From Evernia prunastri (Eukaryota; Ascomycota; Lecanoromycetes; Lecanorales; Parmeliaceae): DNA of 64,000 bases. Of the stretch, positions 21,380 through 33,200 are shown piece by piece; position 1 is the first letter of the stretch, and each line of letters starts with the position of its first letter. The stretch lies in the NCBI GenBank assembly GCA_003184365.1, contig NKYR01000077.1, forward strand, positions 62,001 through 126,000. The letters run 5' to 3'. A program made the translations under genes and the position numbers. Below the pieces are notes generated by a model. It was not told the origin of the DNA, did not search any database, and saw nothing but the letters and a program-made list of their open reading frames with translations.

Positions 21380-22464
21380 ACTGTTATCTACTCTACGGAT
21401 TAGTAAAGTGACACCCTAATTCAATTGTGCTGTAGAGTTGTAGAGTAGAGCACGTTGTCTTTGCAGTGGTTATTGAATATTAACAGGCTACAGTTGTGGT
21501 GGGGGGAAGGGGGGGGGGGNGGGGAGGGGTGTGAGTTAGGGGCGAATGGGCATCTTGGGGGCTGACCGTAATACCATAGCTAGATGGAGAGCGTGCCCCG
21601 GTGACACCAATAATGCATCCCTGTACATCAACTTTTAGGGGAGAGGTGGGGGTCAGACGGCTTTGGGCTCACCTTTTACATTTAATCCTCCGACTACGAG
21701 TAAAAAGAAATAAATTTTCACTCTTGCCATCAGCTTCATCATCATACTTAACACACCCACACCCACACACATTCACAAATTCATACACAATCACACTTGT
21801 ATCATCACTGCCCTTGCATTGTTGGCGCCTGGTCATCGTTCATATTCTCTCTACACTCGTTTCATATCTGACCTGTCCTAGGTCCTCAAGTACGAGTACT
21901 TTATTTACCTTTCTCGCGGCTTCTTCAATCTTGCTTCAGGCTTTTTAAACTTTCCGTGTCGCTGCTCTATTTATAATACGGTACGTTGAATACGCTAATG
22001 CCCATTTCAACAACACTGCAACTTTGCGACGACCACACATCTCCGTACATACTACCTTACTTACAACACCCGGTCCTGCACCTCTTACCTAGCCCTAACC
22101 TTCGCATCTCTCCAAATTTGCACCCATTATCCCTTCAAACCTTCTTCTACGATTCATCCCAACGTGCTGGCTAAAACACTTCAGCCCCCGTCCAAAAATC
22201 CAAACATTCAAATCCTTCCCTCAGCTGCAACAACACGTTCCTTTCCTCAGTCCACACCCTCACTCACATCCGGACTAAGTAACCATCAAGAGCTAGAGTC
22301 ATTGGACCTTGCGCGTGTAGGCCTTTTGATCCGGGAGTCTGCACCGTGCAATCAACCATTGGATCTGAGGATGATATAGCATTTGCAAGGTCCCTGCCAA
22401 ACACATCACGGCCACCACTTTCCTCGACTAGTGTTGCATCGAAGAATTCCTCCAAACCTTCTAT
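21380..22464. promoter_or_regulatory. Divergent peptidase / large-protein upstream region
   Basis: 1.1 kb. Holds a poly-G run interrupted by an N at 21520 (about 21500-21530), CACACCCACACC repeats near 21750, and pyrimidine-rich leader sequence up to the start at 22465. A 5'-UTR intron is possible but not proven. Confidence 0.45.
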
Positions 22465-25400
22465 ATGCCGATCAAGTTACCGAAAGGGTTTCAACGACGC
22501 AAGTCTTCCGGGAATGCTCTGGATGAGCTGCCAAATCCCCCTGAACCTTCGTTCCGCGTCTTCGAGCGTCCCCAAGGGAGGAAATCCTTCGATGGGGGGA
22601 ACAATTACAATAATTATAAGCGGATGAGTTTGGCGCGGCCGTTGAGCGCAGGGCAATTTGGAGAAGATCACCTTTTCGTCGATGGAAGAGCGAGAAACAA
22701 CCCCCCCAACCGGTACGTTGCAGTGTTCCAATATGGAAAACGCGCCATGCTAAACCAGGGCAGGGGTAGCGGTGGTACCCATAACTCAGCTTCCAGTAGT
22801 GGCCAGAATGACAACTCCTCGTCTGAGGCACGATTCAGTTCCACGTCAACACTACCTTCTTCAGCCGACGTACCTTTGGACGATAGACCATCGCCGAAAG
22901 CTAAAGGCTCTTACAGTATACCGACGCCTCCGATCCCCGAGTCAAATCCACTTTCTTTGAGAGCAGCTGGAAGAGCATTTTCGTTCGGTCGAAAGAGGGG
23001 GGAGCCACCATCCGTGCCTGTATCTGGATCTCGACCAGCCGTAGAACATGCCAACTCAGATGGCTATGAATCATTCAATCGACCAAGAGCAATGACCGAA
23101 ACCAGCTACACTAGTGGAAGCACTGCAACACCGCCAAAGCTCCTTGGTACTGGGCTTGAACTGGAACAAACTGATCTTAATGACTTTGGCCATATGTTTG
23201 ACAGGTTCGGAAAGAGCGAGACAAAATGGGTGGAAGAGCCAGGAGTGCTGGATGTAGTAACCACAGAGAGCCCGGTCTGTCTTGAATGACTGACGTACAT
23301 TGACCGCCTCGCTGACTGTCCTGTAGGAGAAATCATCACCTGCAGGATCTAAGAGTTCGACAGAAGAGTACTATGCTGAGCGTTCGCCATACACCGCTTC
23401 CCCAACACAGGGCAACCAATACCACCAAGTAGGACAGTCTCCCCGTTCCTGGAACAGCGATTATTCGCACCGAGATTTAGTCGCTGGTAGCAGCCAACGA
23501 ACAGCTGGGACTCTCTCTTTCTATAGCAGCGACTCTTCCGCAAGTCGACCTGATCCTTTGCCCAAGTCTAGTACCATGCCACTGCCCGAGTCGAACAGTC
23601 TCATGCAAAGGAAAACACAGCAACGGCCTCCTTCTGTCGTAGGAGGAGGAACCCAAAGAAGCAGTGTTTATGCATCGCGCATAGCCTCGTCAAGGGAGTC
23701 TGCAGAATCCGCTATTTTGCAGGAAGAGGACGCGAGACTGGCGATGGACTCTCTTACTGCAAGTCAGCAGCTTAGCCGTCATTCTGGGAACTTTGGTGGA
23801 TACAAAGATAGTGATGACGAGGCAGATAACCCGGCTGCGTCTCTGATCCCGGGCTCATTTTATCCGTCGCCGAATGCAGACTCTGGTCCTCCAAAAGCAT
23901 CTAGGAGGGACCCCCGACAGCTATCTCCGACGCCATTGTTCGACAGCAGCGATCAGGACTTCTCTGCCACCCCAGGGCGTCAGGAATCAACAGAGACCAC
24001 TCCTCGAGCACGAAAGCGTGAATTGATACCTCAGGAGGAACGTTCACTGTTCGATGCATCGCTTCAACCTACAGAAAAATTAGTCCCACATGCAGATTCC
24101 CAAGTCCAATTCCCTCCAAAAGCGGAGACCCCGAATAAAGTCATGACTCCAGCCCAGTTTGAGCGGTACCGAAAAGAGCAGGAGATGAGGCGAGAGCAGT
24201 ACTTCAAACACGATGTATCAGATGAAGAGGGGGACGACTACGAAGATGACGACGAGATAGAGCGAAACAGAAACCTTGCTCGACAGAGAAGGAAACAAGA
24301 GGCTCATCTTTCCGTGTACCGGCAGCAGATGATGAAGGTGACAGGCGAGCAACCTTCTGATTTGCCGGGCGTACAGCTGCGTTCAGGCATGGACAGATCA
24401 AGCACGAGCACACCGAATCTCACGCAGCTTTCGAGTACCCCAACATTCAGCTTTGACAAACCCCCAGAGCCCACCAAGGCTAGTGACGACGAAGATGAAG
24501 ACGTTCCCCTGGGGGTGTTGGCAGCGCACGGATTTCCATCGAAAAACAGACCTCCTACTGCTCTCGCCAATTCCACCGCAAGCATCCAGTATAAGAGCGA
24601 ATCGTATCCTCCACCTCCATTATCTACAGCGGGTACATCAGCAGCTGGAGCAGTTCGGGGCCTTCCACCATTCGCACGGAACTTACCCCCAGATCCATAT
24701 TATGGAGCAGGCCTTGTCAACGCCTCGAATCGCGAATCTCTAGCTTTTGGTCATGGGGCTCCGGCATCAGTCCACGGTGGACCCTCACCAAGCATGGCGC
24801 AGGGTGGTCTTGTGGGGGTTATCGCGGGCGAAGAACGTGCGAGAGCTGCGCGAAGAGGAAGTCCTAACGCTCAAGGGAGCTACAGCTCTCCCCTGCCTCC
24901 AGGCATGTCCCAGATGCAAATGGGAATACTGCCGGGAATGCCATCAATGATGTCACCGGGGGAACAAGCTACTGTTCAGATGTCCGAGCAGATGAGGCAG
25001 ATGATGCAAATGCAAATGCAGTGGATGCAACAGATGCAGCAAATGGTGGCCGGCGGTATGCAGAGTGGACCTCAAACGCCCCTTGCTTTTCCTCCTCAAC
25101 AGCAGCAGATGATGAGGAATGCAGGAATGATAGCTTCACCAGGGAATCCCCAAAGACCAGTATCCACAGGCCCACATTCTGCACCAGGAAGTCCAGCAGG
25201 TACACAGGAGAAGCAACAACGCGCAATGAGTATGATGGGTCCTGCATCCGCTGCAGGATGGCAGCCTCACAATAACCATATGAACCCGGTGGTCCCAAGC
25301 ATGATGTGTGGTGCTCTTCTCGGAGGGCCGGATCCCGGGTACGCAGCATCAATTGCGCCATCCGAGCGTAGTAACGTCGGCATGCCGTCACGTTATCGTC

Positions 25401-25708
25401 CGGTTTCCATAGCGCCTGCTGACGAGCGTGTGCAAAGGAACATCTCAAGGTTATCTACATTCACAAGCGGAATGCTCCAGCCAGGGGTGTCTGATCGGAA
25501 CAGCAGACTGTCTACACCGAGCGATGGGCAGAGCAAACCATCGCTGAGACCTGTCTCCCGAACACCGCCCGCAAAATCGACTGCTAGTGATGATGACGAT
25601 GAGGAAGGGTGGGAAGAGATGAAGAAGAAGCGTGAAAGAAAGAAGAGTATGTGGAGGATGAACCAAAAAAGGGATGCGTTGGATATTTATGAATATCCTG
25701 ACCCGTGA
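22465..25708 (+). CDS. Large Ser/Pro/Gln/Met-rich fungal protein of unknown function
   Basis: Not recognised by name. Exons: 22465-22712, 22764-23274, 23327-25708; 1046 aa. The first intron (51 nt, GTACGT donor, GCTAAAC branch, CAG acceptor) is a multiple of three without stops, so it could be read through to give 1063 aa. The start MPIKLPKGFQRRKSSG is basic. Most of the chain is low complexity. A charged segment at about residues 520-590 (FERYRKEQEMRREQ, then DEEGDDYEDDDEIE) suggests a helix. A Met/Gln-rich tract (about 777-850: MQMQWMQQMQQM) follows. The C-terminus is acidic then basic (DDDDEEGWEEMKKKRERKKS) and ends IYEYPDP. No catalytic domain or membrane segment; a scaffold or regulatory protein is a guess. 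Confidence 0.8.
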
Positions 25709-25721
25709 GTCTAGGTTAGGA

Positions 25722-25750
25722 GTGCCTGCAGCCTTAGTCCCTGCAGGCAC
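25722..25750. other. 10-bp perfect hairpin in the 3' UTR
   Basis: GTGCCTGCAG, 9-nt loop, CTGCAGGCAC, starting 14 nt after the preceding stop codon. May influence 3'-end formation or mRNA stability. Confidence 0.6.
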
Positions 25751-26333
25751 AGGAGATAACATGCAGAGGAAAAGTCGGAATGTAAAGAATTTAGCGGGAG
25801 TTGCTCTTTGAACCATAGATAGCAGAGGACCATGCATATGCATATGCGTGTTGTGCCTGGTAATGGGTAATTGGATTCTGGGTCTAGCCGTAGCACTCTT
25901 CATTCGCCATTTGAAGGTTTGCTTTGAGGGCCTCGATTCCCTTTTCAATGATATCACTTTCTGTAGTACTTAATATTGTTGCATGGCATGGTCGGATGAG
26001 CCATTGGAACAAGTATCTGTCATGAAATCAAAATTGTAAATTTCACGCTTTCAGCCTGCGACGATGTGCTAACGCTTTGGTTTCGTCGTTCTAATCTTGA
26101 CCATTCTCGTTGTCAATACCATAAGTCACCCCCTGGCAGATTGTCAATGGATTCAGTCAAGAAGAATGAAAGTTATAATTATACAATTCTTGACTATGAG
26201 GCGGAACAAAATGGCCACAGACGAATAGTTACCGCCAAGCAGACTGTGCTTTACCACTGTAATTGCCCCTTTTTTCTGGCAGTTACTGACAACCGTAGCG
26301 GAGTCAACGACGTCCCAATAGGGTTAGTGCATC

Positions 26334-26387
26334 GAATCTTGGCGAATCTTGGCGAATCTTGGCGAATCTTGGCGAAGCTTCTCGAAG
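26334..26387. promoter_or_regulatory. Heat-shock-element array
   Basis: Four tandem copies of GAATCTTGGC run directly into GAAGCTTCTCGAAG. The last part is a perfect nGAAnnTTCnnGAAn heat-shock element; in the four repeats the TTC units read TTG, giving GAA boxes in exact 10-bp register. This is the binding geometry of trimeric heat-shock factor (Hsf1). A further TTCTAGAA lies at 26477-26484 and TATATATA at about 26498. All sit 160-330 bp upstream of the Hsp30 start. Confidence 0.85.
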
Positions 26388-26662
26388 TTGCCACCACGAT
26401 GGGTAAGCATGGAAAAGGACAACAGATCTCGAGATCGTACCTGAGATATGTAAGCATACTGGTAGCTTCAGGAGTTTTCTAGAAATGGTCTCTCCGGTAT
26501 ATATATTCCCAGCAGGACCGAGTTGGCTCCTCATCATTCACAAAAAGACAAATATCAAAACTCCAACGAAGACTACACCCTAAACCAATTTCTTGAAAAG
26601 ATCAAGACAGATTCAACATTCGAAACCTACAACAACAGACGACACTCGCACCAAGCCAAACA

Positions 26663-27403
26663 ATGCAACCATACCGCATCGTCTCTAGCCGCACAATCCC
26701 CCGCGTCTGCAAGGCCTCCGCACCAGTCCGCACCATGTTTACCACACCATTCTTCCCTCATTTCAACAGTTTAGGCAGCGATTTTGCACCCCTCTTTCGC
26801 CTGCTCGACAGTGCGACGGCAGACCTTGTTCCTGCAACCCGCCAGCAGGCTCGCAAGACTTTCACGCCGAGGTTCGATGTCCGAGAGCACGACTTGAGTT
26901 ACGAGCTTCAAGGGGAGCTACCGGGCATTGAAAGAAATAATCTTACTATCGAACTCGCAGACGAGCGGACCCTCGTGATTAAGGGGCGGTCAAGCACCGA
27001 AAGCACGAAGACCAACGAAGCAGCAGAAGCAGCCGAGGCAGCAAAGGCTGTAGATCAAGAAGATGCCAACGACAACGCATCAGAGAAATCGGTCAACTAC
27101 CAGAAGGCCAGTGTTGAGGAGGAATATGTCGACGCAGGCGTTGAGAGCGAGGCTGCCGAGGGAGCCAAAACACCTTCCAGCAACACCGCTGAGGTCGCGG
27201 CTCCGGCTGAGGCAAAGAAAGCCGCGGAGCCGAGCTTCAAGTACTGGGTCAGCGAACGTTCTGTTGGGGAGTTTGAGAGACGGTTCAGCTTTCCGGGTAG
27301 GGTTAATCTCGAGGCGGTCAAGGCAAGTTTAAAGAACGGTATTCTTTCTGTGACTGTTCCAAAGCAGATGGCACAGGAACTAAAGAGGATCAACATTGAG
27401 TAG
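26663..27403 (+). CDS. Hsp30-type small heat-shock protein (alpha-crystallin domain)
   Basis: ATP-independent holdase chaperone, 246 aa, single exon. The alpha-crystallin domain is split: first half at residues 67-110 (FTPRFDVREHDLSYELQGEL ... LVIKGR), second half at 191-234 (FKYWVSERSVGEFERRFSFP ... NGILSVTVPK). Between them is an Ala/Glu-rich acidic insertion of about 80 residues, as in fungal Hsp30 relatives. The N-terminal 24 residues are Arg/Ser-rich and acid-free, resembling a mitochondrial presequence; a second in-frame Met at residue 25 gives the conventional sHSP start. Regulation by heat shock is strongly implied by the HSE array and TATA box upstream. Confidence 0.92.
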   Translation: MQPYRIVSSRTIPRVCKASAPVRTMFTTPFFPHFNSLGSDFAPLFRLLDSATADLVPATRQQARKTFTPRFDVREHDLSYELQGELPGIERNNLTIELADERTLVIKGRSSTESTKTNEAAEAAEAAKAVDQEDANDNASEKSVNYQKASVEEEYVDAGVESEAAEGAKTPSSNTAEVAAPAEAKKAAEPSFKYWVSERSVGEFERRFSFPGRVNLEAVKASLKNGILSVTVPKQMAQELKRINIE

Positions 27404-30270
27404 ATTGGAAATGGACTCGAGACTACATAGCAACGGTGCTGGGGGTGAATAAGGCATATGCGAGGAGTTCGGGGGTAGCATTAGCAGGTAGAAAGAACAA
27501 TGCAGGAAAGGGACGAATGAATACATAAAGTCAAAACGATGTGCACTGATAATTGTTACCATTTGTATGCGCAACGAAGCTGCTATACACTGAGCGAAGG
27601 CGTTTCGGGACCATGCCATGAGATGGAAGTCCAAGAAACCTACTGTATACTCTCCCCCTGAAATTGGACAGATATGGTTCTTTCAAGGACTGCATGCATC
27701 GGCGTCGAAGGCTCCCCAAACTCAAACAAATGTCAGCGCCTGCGAAGGAGGCTGCCTTATGACAGTAGTCACTAGTGGGGGTAGTGGAGATACCTTAAAG
27801 TATTTATGGAATCAGGGGTAGAGTAAGTACGGAGTAGAGTAGATGTGAATCATATGATCTTCCTTAATTCCTACCGTACTTGACTCTCTACTTTAGAGTT
27901 TAGACGCCTTACTCACCTTACTTCTTCATATCAATACGGTCAGCGATAAGGTAGGTAGAATATTTAACAAAACGGATCTTATGCAATACCGTAGTATCTT
28001 GTTCGCCAATTAAACCGGTAAATAATAACAAAGCTTTACTCCAAGAAATTTTAGGACTTTTTTCAAGACGAGGAGAGTAACTGACTCTAGTTACTCCTTA
28101 CGCAGAACGATTAATAATAATAATGAGTAGTTTCTATTTTATACGGATTATTCTTAGCGGGCGTTGTGAATTAATCACTTTTCACATTTAATTAACATGG
28201 TGTGGTTTAACATTATCATTACAGTAGAGTATTGAAACAAGACGAGAATCTCTAATCAGACCCCTGCAATTTGGAACCCTTCGGCTCCCCGGCGATCAAA
28301 GCACATCATGCCGCCGCCATGCAAACGAGGGGAACGACTCACCGCTTCTCCAGATAATAAACGTGAAAATATTACTACTAGCATGAAGTCTTCCGAGTGT
28401 CCCGTAACTACCCACCAACCTTACTCTTCTAGTATTAGTCACTCTACCGAGTACTTGCCCAGGTACCTTAGCGGAAGGTTATGGGTCCTCACTACGGTGA
28501 AAAGGCGGTTATTTGATATTAACGGTATCTAGACAGTTCCGTGGTTTCAGTACCACGTTATGGTTTTTTAGATAAAACGTTTTTAAGCTTTACTGTACTA
28601 AACCCTTTACGATATCAAATCCGTATTTAAATTATACGTATTTTTTAATATGACTGTTACTATTAAATATGCCAAGCCTGCCAAGCCAAGTACTCGGAAG
28701 ATCTTTACACTGAGAAACATCAACGCTTCTAAAGAATTAAGTGCAAAAATGGACGATTTAGACAATTCTCTCGCGTGGGTGTTAGTCAGATACTTATGTG
28801 CCCATGGTGGTGGGGCTGTAGGTGTAAGACTCATGAGAACTGTGGGCTATTTGAGGACCCTGATCGGAAGTCTGTCGAATCTGAGATACACGCTAGCTTA
28901 GTGCATTACAGCTAGTCTTAAGACGTCTCATTAGACTGAAACATTAATTAATTGTTACGATTGTAATTTGTCACTGTCAAATGGCAAGTATGTTTGAATG
29001 TAACGTCTCCTCAGTACTATGGTAACACTACGGTAGCTATACGGTACCGAGCCCAGCCATTGTGTCGCTGAGGTACCTTAGGTAAGGTAGGTATTCGGAG
29101 CTTTTTTCTCAACGGCTTTTTGAGTAGGTGACAGTACTTACTAAGTGTTCAGTGTTCAATAACAAAAAAAATCCTGACTCTTTCAATAGCCAAGCCATCA
29201 TTATATATGATAGTCTCACCCGTCTTTTCCCATCCGACTCTCACCCTCAAAAGCCAAAGCGAAAAATGGTGCAAGCCAAGTCATGTCAAGTCATGTGAAG
29301 ATATGACGTCGCTAATCTGGAGACCGGCTCCCACACTCCGTGCTGATTCTAGGACTGTCCCATCATTAACTTTAAAATTTCTTTACTCTACTTACTTATT
29401 CTACTATTCTTTCTAATCCCTTTGTGTCAGCCCGAACCGAAACACTTGTATTGCCCCTGCATTCAGCGCCTATGACTCCATAAGATTACGAGTAAAGCAA
29501 AAAGGTGAAACATTCAATCTTCTACTGCGTTGCCGTTGCATTGCATGTTTCCCCATACTCGACTTTCGGGTCATCAGACTATACACGTAGAAGAACGAAA
29601 CGATTAGAAAAGAGCAACAAGGCAACAGAAAATGAAAATGAAAAGGAAAAGGGGGAGGAAAAAGCCTCAGGTTTGATCAAGGAAGGCTAAAGTACTTTAA
29701 GTAAAAAGGTAAGGTAAGGTATTCAAGCACTTGGTGCCGTCATCTTGGCGCCATTATTCTATACCATACCTTAAAGTACCTTACTTACCTTAGCGGCTTA
29801 CCTTACCGAGTACGTACAACTCTACACTACAAGTGCCTTATTATTATTCATTTTACATTTTAGCCCCCCTCCCCCAAATCATACATCTAATGTAGGTGTG
29901 TAGGTATCTTCCTACATCTCTACAGCCCTACTCGTAAATATCACCACAAGTACACTTTCCCTCACCTCCTTCACCTTCCTTTTCTGTCCCTCTAACACAC
30001 ACATCCTTCCACTTTCTCCCATATACCCTGCAATCCACAGCTCGGCGCCAACTGTGGGGGGCAGCCATGACACCTGATGATAATAGCTAATTCTGCACCT
30101 CCATCACTACCCTACCTACCAGCACTTGTCGCCAGCCTTCCTCCAGGCTAGCTATTGCGCCATTCCAATCCAATGAGCCGCTGACCTTAATACCAGTCTG
30201 TGGAACGGATGTTCCAAGCGGTGGTGTCTCGGCGCAACTCCATCGCCTTTGGACGCGGCCCCGGGTGATA
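27404..30270. other. 2.9 kb gene-poor spacer
   Basis: Contains the Hsp30 3' end, many TACCTTACCT / AGGTAAGGTAGG words (27900-27960, 29060-29090, 29700-29800), AT-rich stretches around 28100-28650, and several short ORFs without recognisable similarity (for example 28650-28901). A seven-codon uORF (30067-30090) lies in the leader of the RhoGAP gene. Old repeat remnants are possible; no boundaries seen. Confidence 0.45.
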
Positions 30271-33200
30271 ATGGACGCAGGAACAGGGACTGCAGAGCAG
30301 GCCAATTACGAGTCCCAACAGCTTGCTTCCGGCAGTACCCACGAGTTTCTTTGGCATCGTCAAAATGCACAGGTACCGCGCTCCGCTGATGGACGCAGTA
30401 CACCGCGGAAGCCTACACCATCCCCGTTGCAGGTCAGCGAGACTGCCACTGCGCCGACCGTTGACGGTATGCACAGCAACATCACGAGTCCCAAATCGCC
30501 AAGTACATTCCATAATTCTACCCTCTCACAGGGTTCGACAAGTTCGCCCCAGCCCATTGTGGTCGTCAACTTGGACCACCCCAAGTCGCCCCGCGAGCGA
30601 CTGGACGAACTTTTCGCTCTGGACGTAACTACAAATGGCGATACGAGTGATGTGGAGCACAGAGCTTTTAGGGCTACTACGGCATCACCCTCGAAAGCCC
30701 AATCCTACAGCCAGCTACGGAACGTCTCGACACCTCTTCCCCACTTGGGCAACTCTTCCCCGCCTTCCCCTCGCTCCACGGCATGTCCGCCGCCAAGCGA
30801 AACATCTGCTCCGCCGGCGGTTCGGCCAATGCCACGCACATCGTCCATAGACTCCGCAATCTCAAAGCACTCGTACAAAACCACGCTAGACACCTCTGGG
30901 GGATCAGACATCTCGGACCTCATTGAAACGGCAGGTTCCCCAGAGGCTGTGATCCAACACTTGTTGAAGGAGAAACAGCATTCCGCTGTACAAAACGCTC
31001 AGTTGTGGAAATTGGTTGACAAGCAGCGTTCATTGGTGCTAGGGTTAAACCAAGATCTTGAAAAGGCTCTCAAGGACAAGGAGAAGTATCGGCAGGAGTT
31101 GAAGAAACACTTGGATAAAGTTCCGCCAATCCCAAGCATGACGCATAAAGCGCCAGTGCCACAGCCAAGAGATGCTAGCCATTCTCCAATACCTAGCGAA
31201 GCCTCTGCTGATCTGCCAATCCAGAGGCAGAGCTTAGAATATACTATGCTCCGAGATTCTGAAGGCGACGGGTCGCCCACTGGCACCTTGACAGATTGTA
31301 AGGTTCAAGATCGCGGTCAGGATCAGGATGAAGAAAAGGATCAGAAACAACTGCTGAGCTCTATCCCAGCTGTGTCAGAAGAAGCGGACGATTGGGTGGG
31401 GAGCAAACCCCGATCAGGAGGTTCCAACCATTCACACAAGGCCACATCGAGCTCTGATCTCAGCGTTCTCGGACCCGTCAAGGCTGCGCATGTCGTGACT
31501 GCCATACAAACGAACGGTTTGGGGCCATCGGCTCAACAAAATACCCCTGAAGGTCCTTCACAGATCTCGCAAGCTGTGAGACCAGTCGCGTCGCCAACAA
31601 CTAGCTTCACCGCGAAACGTTTGCAGCCTTCCTTTGGCAAAGCTTTCAACGGTCCCACTTTAGCGCTAATTGAATCAACTCCTCCAGGAGTTGACAATGA
31701 AAGGATGACACCACCTCGCAAAGCGCCTCCTGCGCCCCTGCATCTAGGTCAGCCGAAGTCTGACGAGCAAGCTCAGCATTACAATCGGCCCGACGAACAT
31801 TCTGACTCTGACTACGATGAAGACATAGAGGTGGATGAGTTGCCAGCCTTGGATAGGGGCAGAAAAAAAACACGAGAGGCCGATGACAGGGAACGAGAAG
31901 CTGCTATGGTTAAGGAAAAGCAAGATCGAAGTCGCTCGAAGAAAGAGAAAGGGTCGAAGCCCCCAACGGGTGTGTTGAAGCCCGGAGTCATGGAAATCAG
32001 AGATACTGCGCAGCCTGAGGACGCACCTGTTCCCGCGTCCATCAATACCCTTTCACGCGAGCCTGCCGCAACTAGTACAATTGACTTTCTGTCGCCACCA
32101 GCCTCGCTAGCAGGTGTACTCAGTCCTTCTGTTGGCCTGAATGGACCGGTCACCACCGAGAGGCTCATGACCATGATGCCTATGAGCCCGGGTCTTCCTT
32201 TAAGCCCACGCCCAAACCATCGCCCAATGAATCCTCCAACGCCAAGAATGGCCCGTGATGGTGCTGGAATGCCTCTGGGGTCTCCTCCACTATCTCCCAG
32301 AAATGCTTTTACCGGCCTCCCTCACTCGCCGAGGGTTTCAAAGCAACCTATTCCTTTCCCTCCCAGTACGCCAGTGTCCCTTGCTTCGTTAAGGCCAACA
32401 ATCTTCGAGTCTCGCAACGATTCCAACGAAACAACTCCAGGACCCCCTAGCCCCGTGAAGAATTCGCTGAATCATCTGCAAACCAATCTGGCGGAGCCTC
32501 CAGAGGTCTCAGACCAGAGAGGTATCTTTAGGGGCTTCGTGTCTGATGCATACCCAGAGCTTTTGATACCCCCCAATGCTCTTCCTTCTATTATCGTAAA
32601 GGTCGTTTCTTCGCGACTGAAGCGTTCACGCCATAGCCTAGTGTTGAAGGGGACCGACGAGGAGCCAGTGTTTACGCTTGGGGTATCGGCTCGCTCTCAG
32701 CCGCAGGAACTGTGGCAGGTGGAGAGACCCATACAATCGCTTCTACAGCTAGACCAGCAGCTTCGGCAATCTACAACATTTAATGCCAGACTCCCGGACC
32801 GATCATTGTTCACGGGTCATGCTCCTGTAAAGATTGATGCACGAAGAGTGGCCTTAGAACAGTACTTCGAGAACATCCTGGATACGCAAATGGACGAGAA
32901 AGCAGCTCTCGTGTTATGCTCGTACTTGTCCACCCAGGCCACAGAGCCAACCTTTGGGGAAGCTCACGGTTTCGCTTCCGCCTCCCACTCTGGATCATCT
33001 GTGACGCAGGGCTCAGAAGGAAGGTTTCTCAAGGAGGGCTATTTAACGAAAAAGGGCAAAAATTTTGGCGGCTGGAAGGCGAGATTCTTCGTTCTCGAAG
33101 AGCCTGTCTTGCGTTACTACGAAACTCCCGGTGGATCTGTGCTGGGGACAATCAAGCTTCAAAGTGCTCATATCGGCAAACAAGCTCCTAGTAAACCGTC

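Noticed and set aside
28650..28901. 83-codon ORF in the Hsp30-RhoGAP spacer (basic, MTVTIKYAKPAKPSTRK)
   Set aside because: Looked like a zinc-finger or transposase fragment at first, but no metal-binding pattern or continuation was found.
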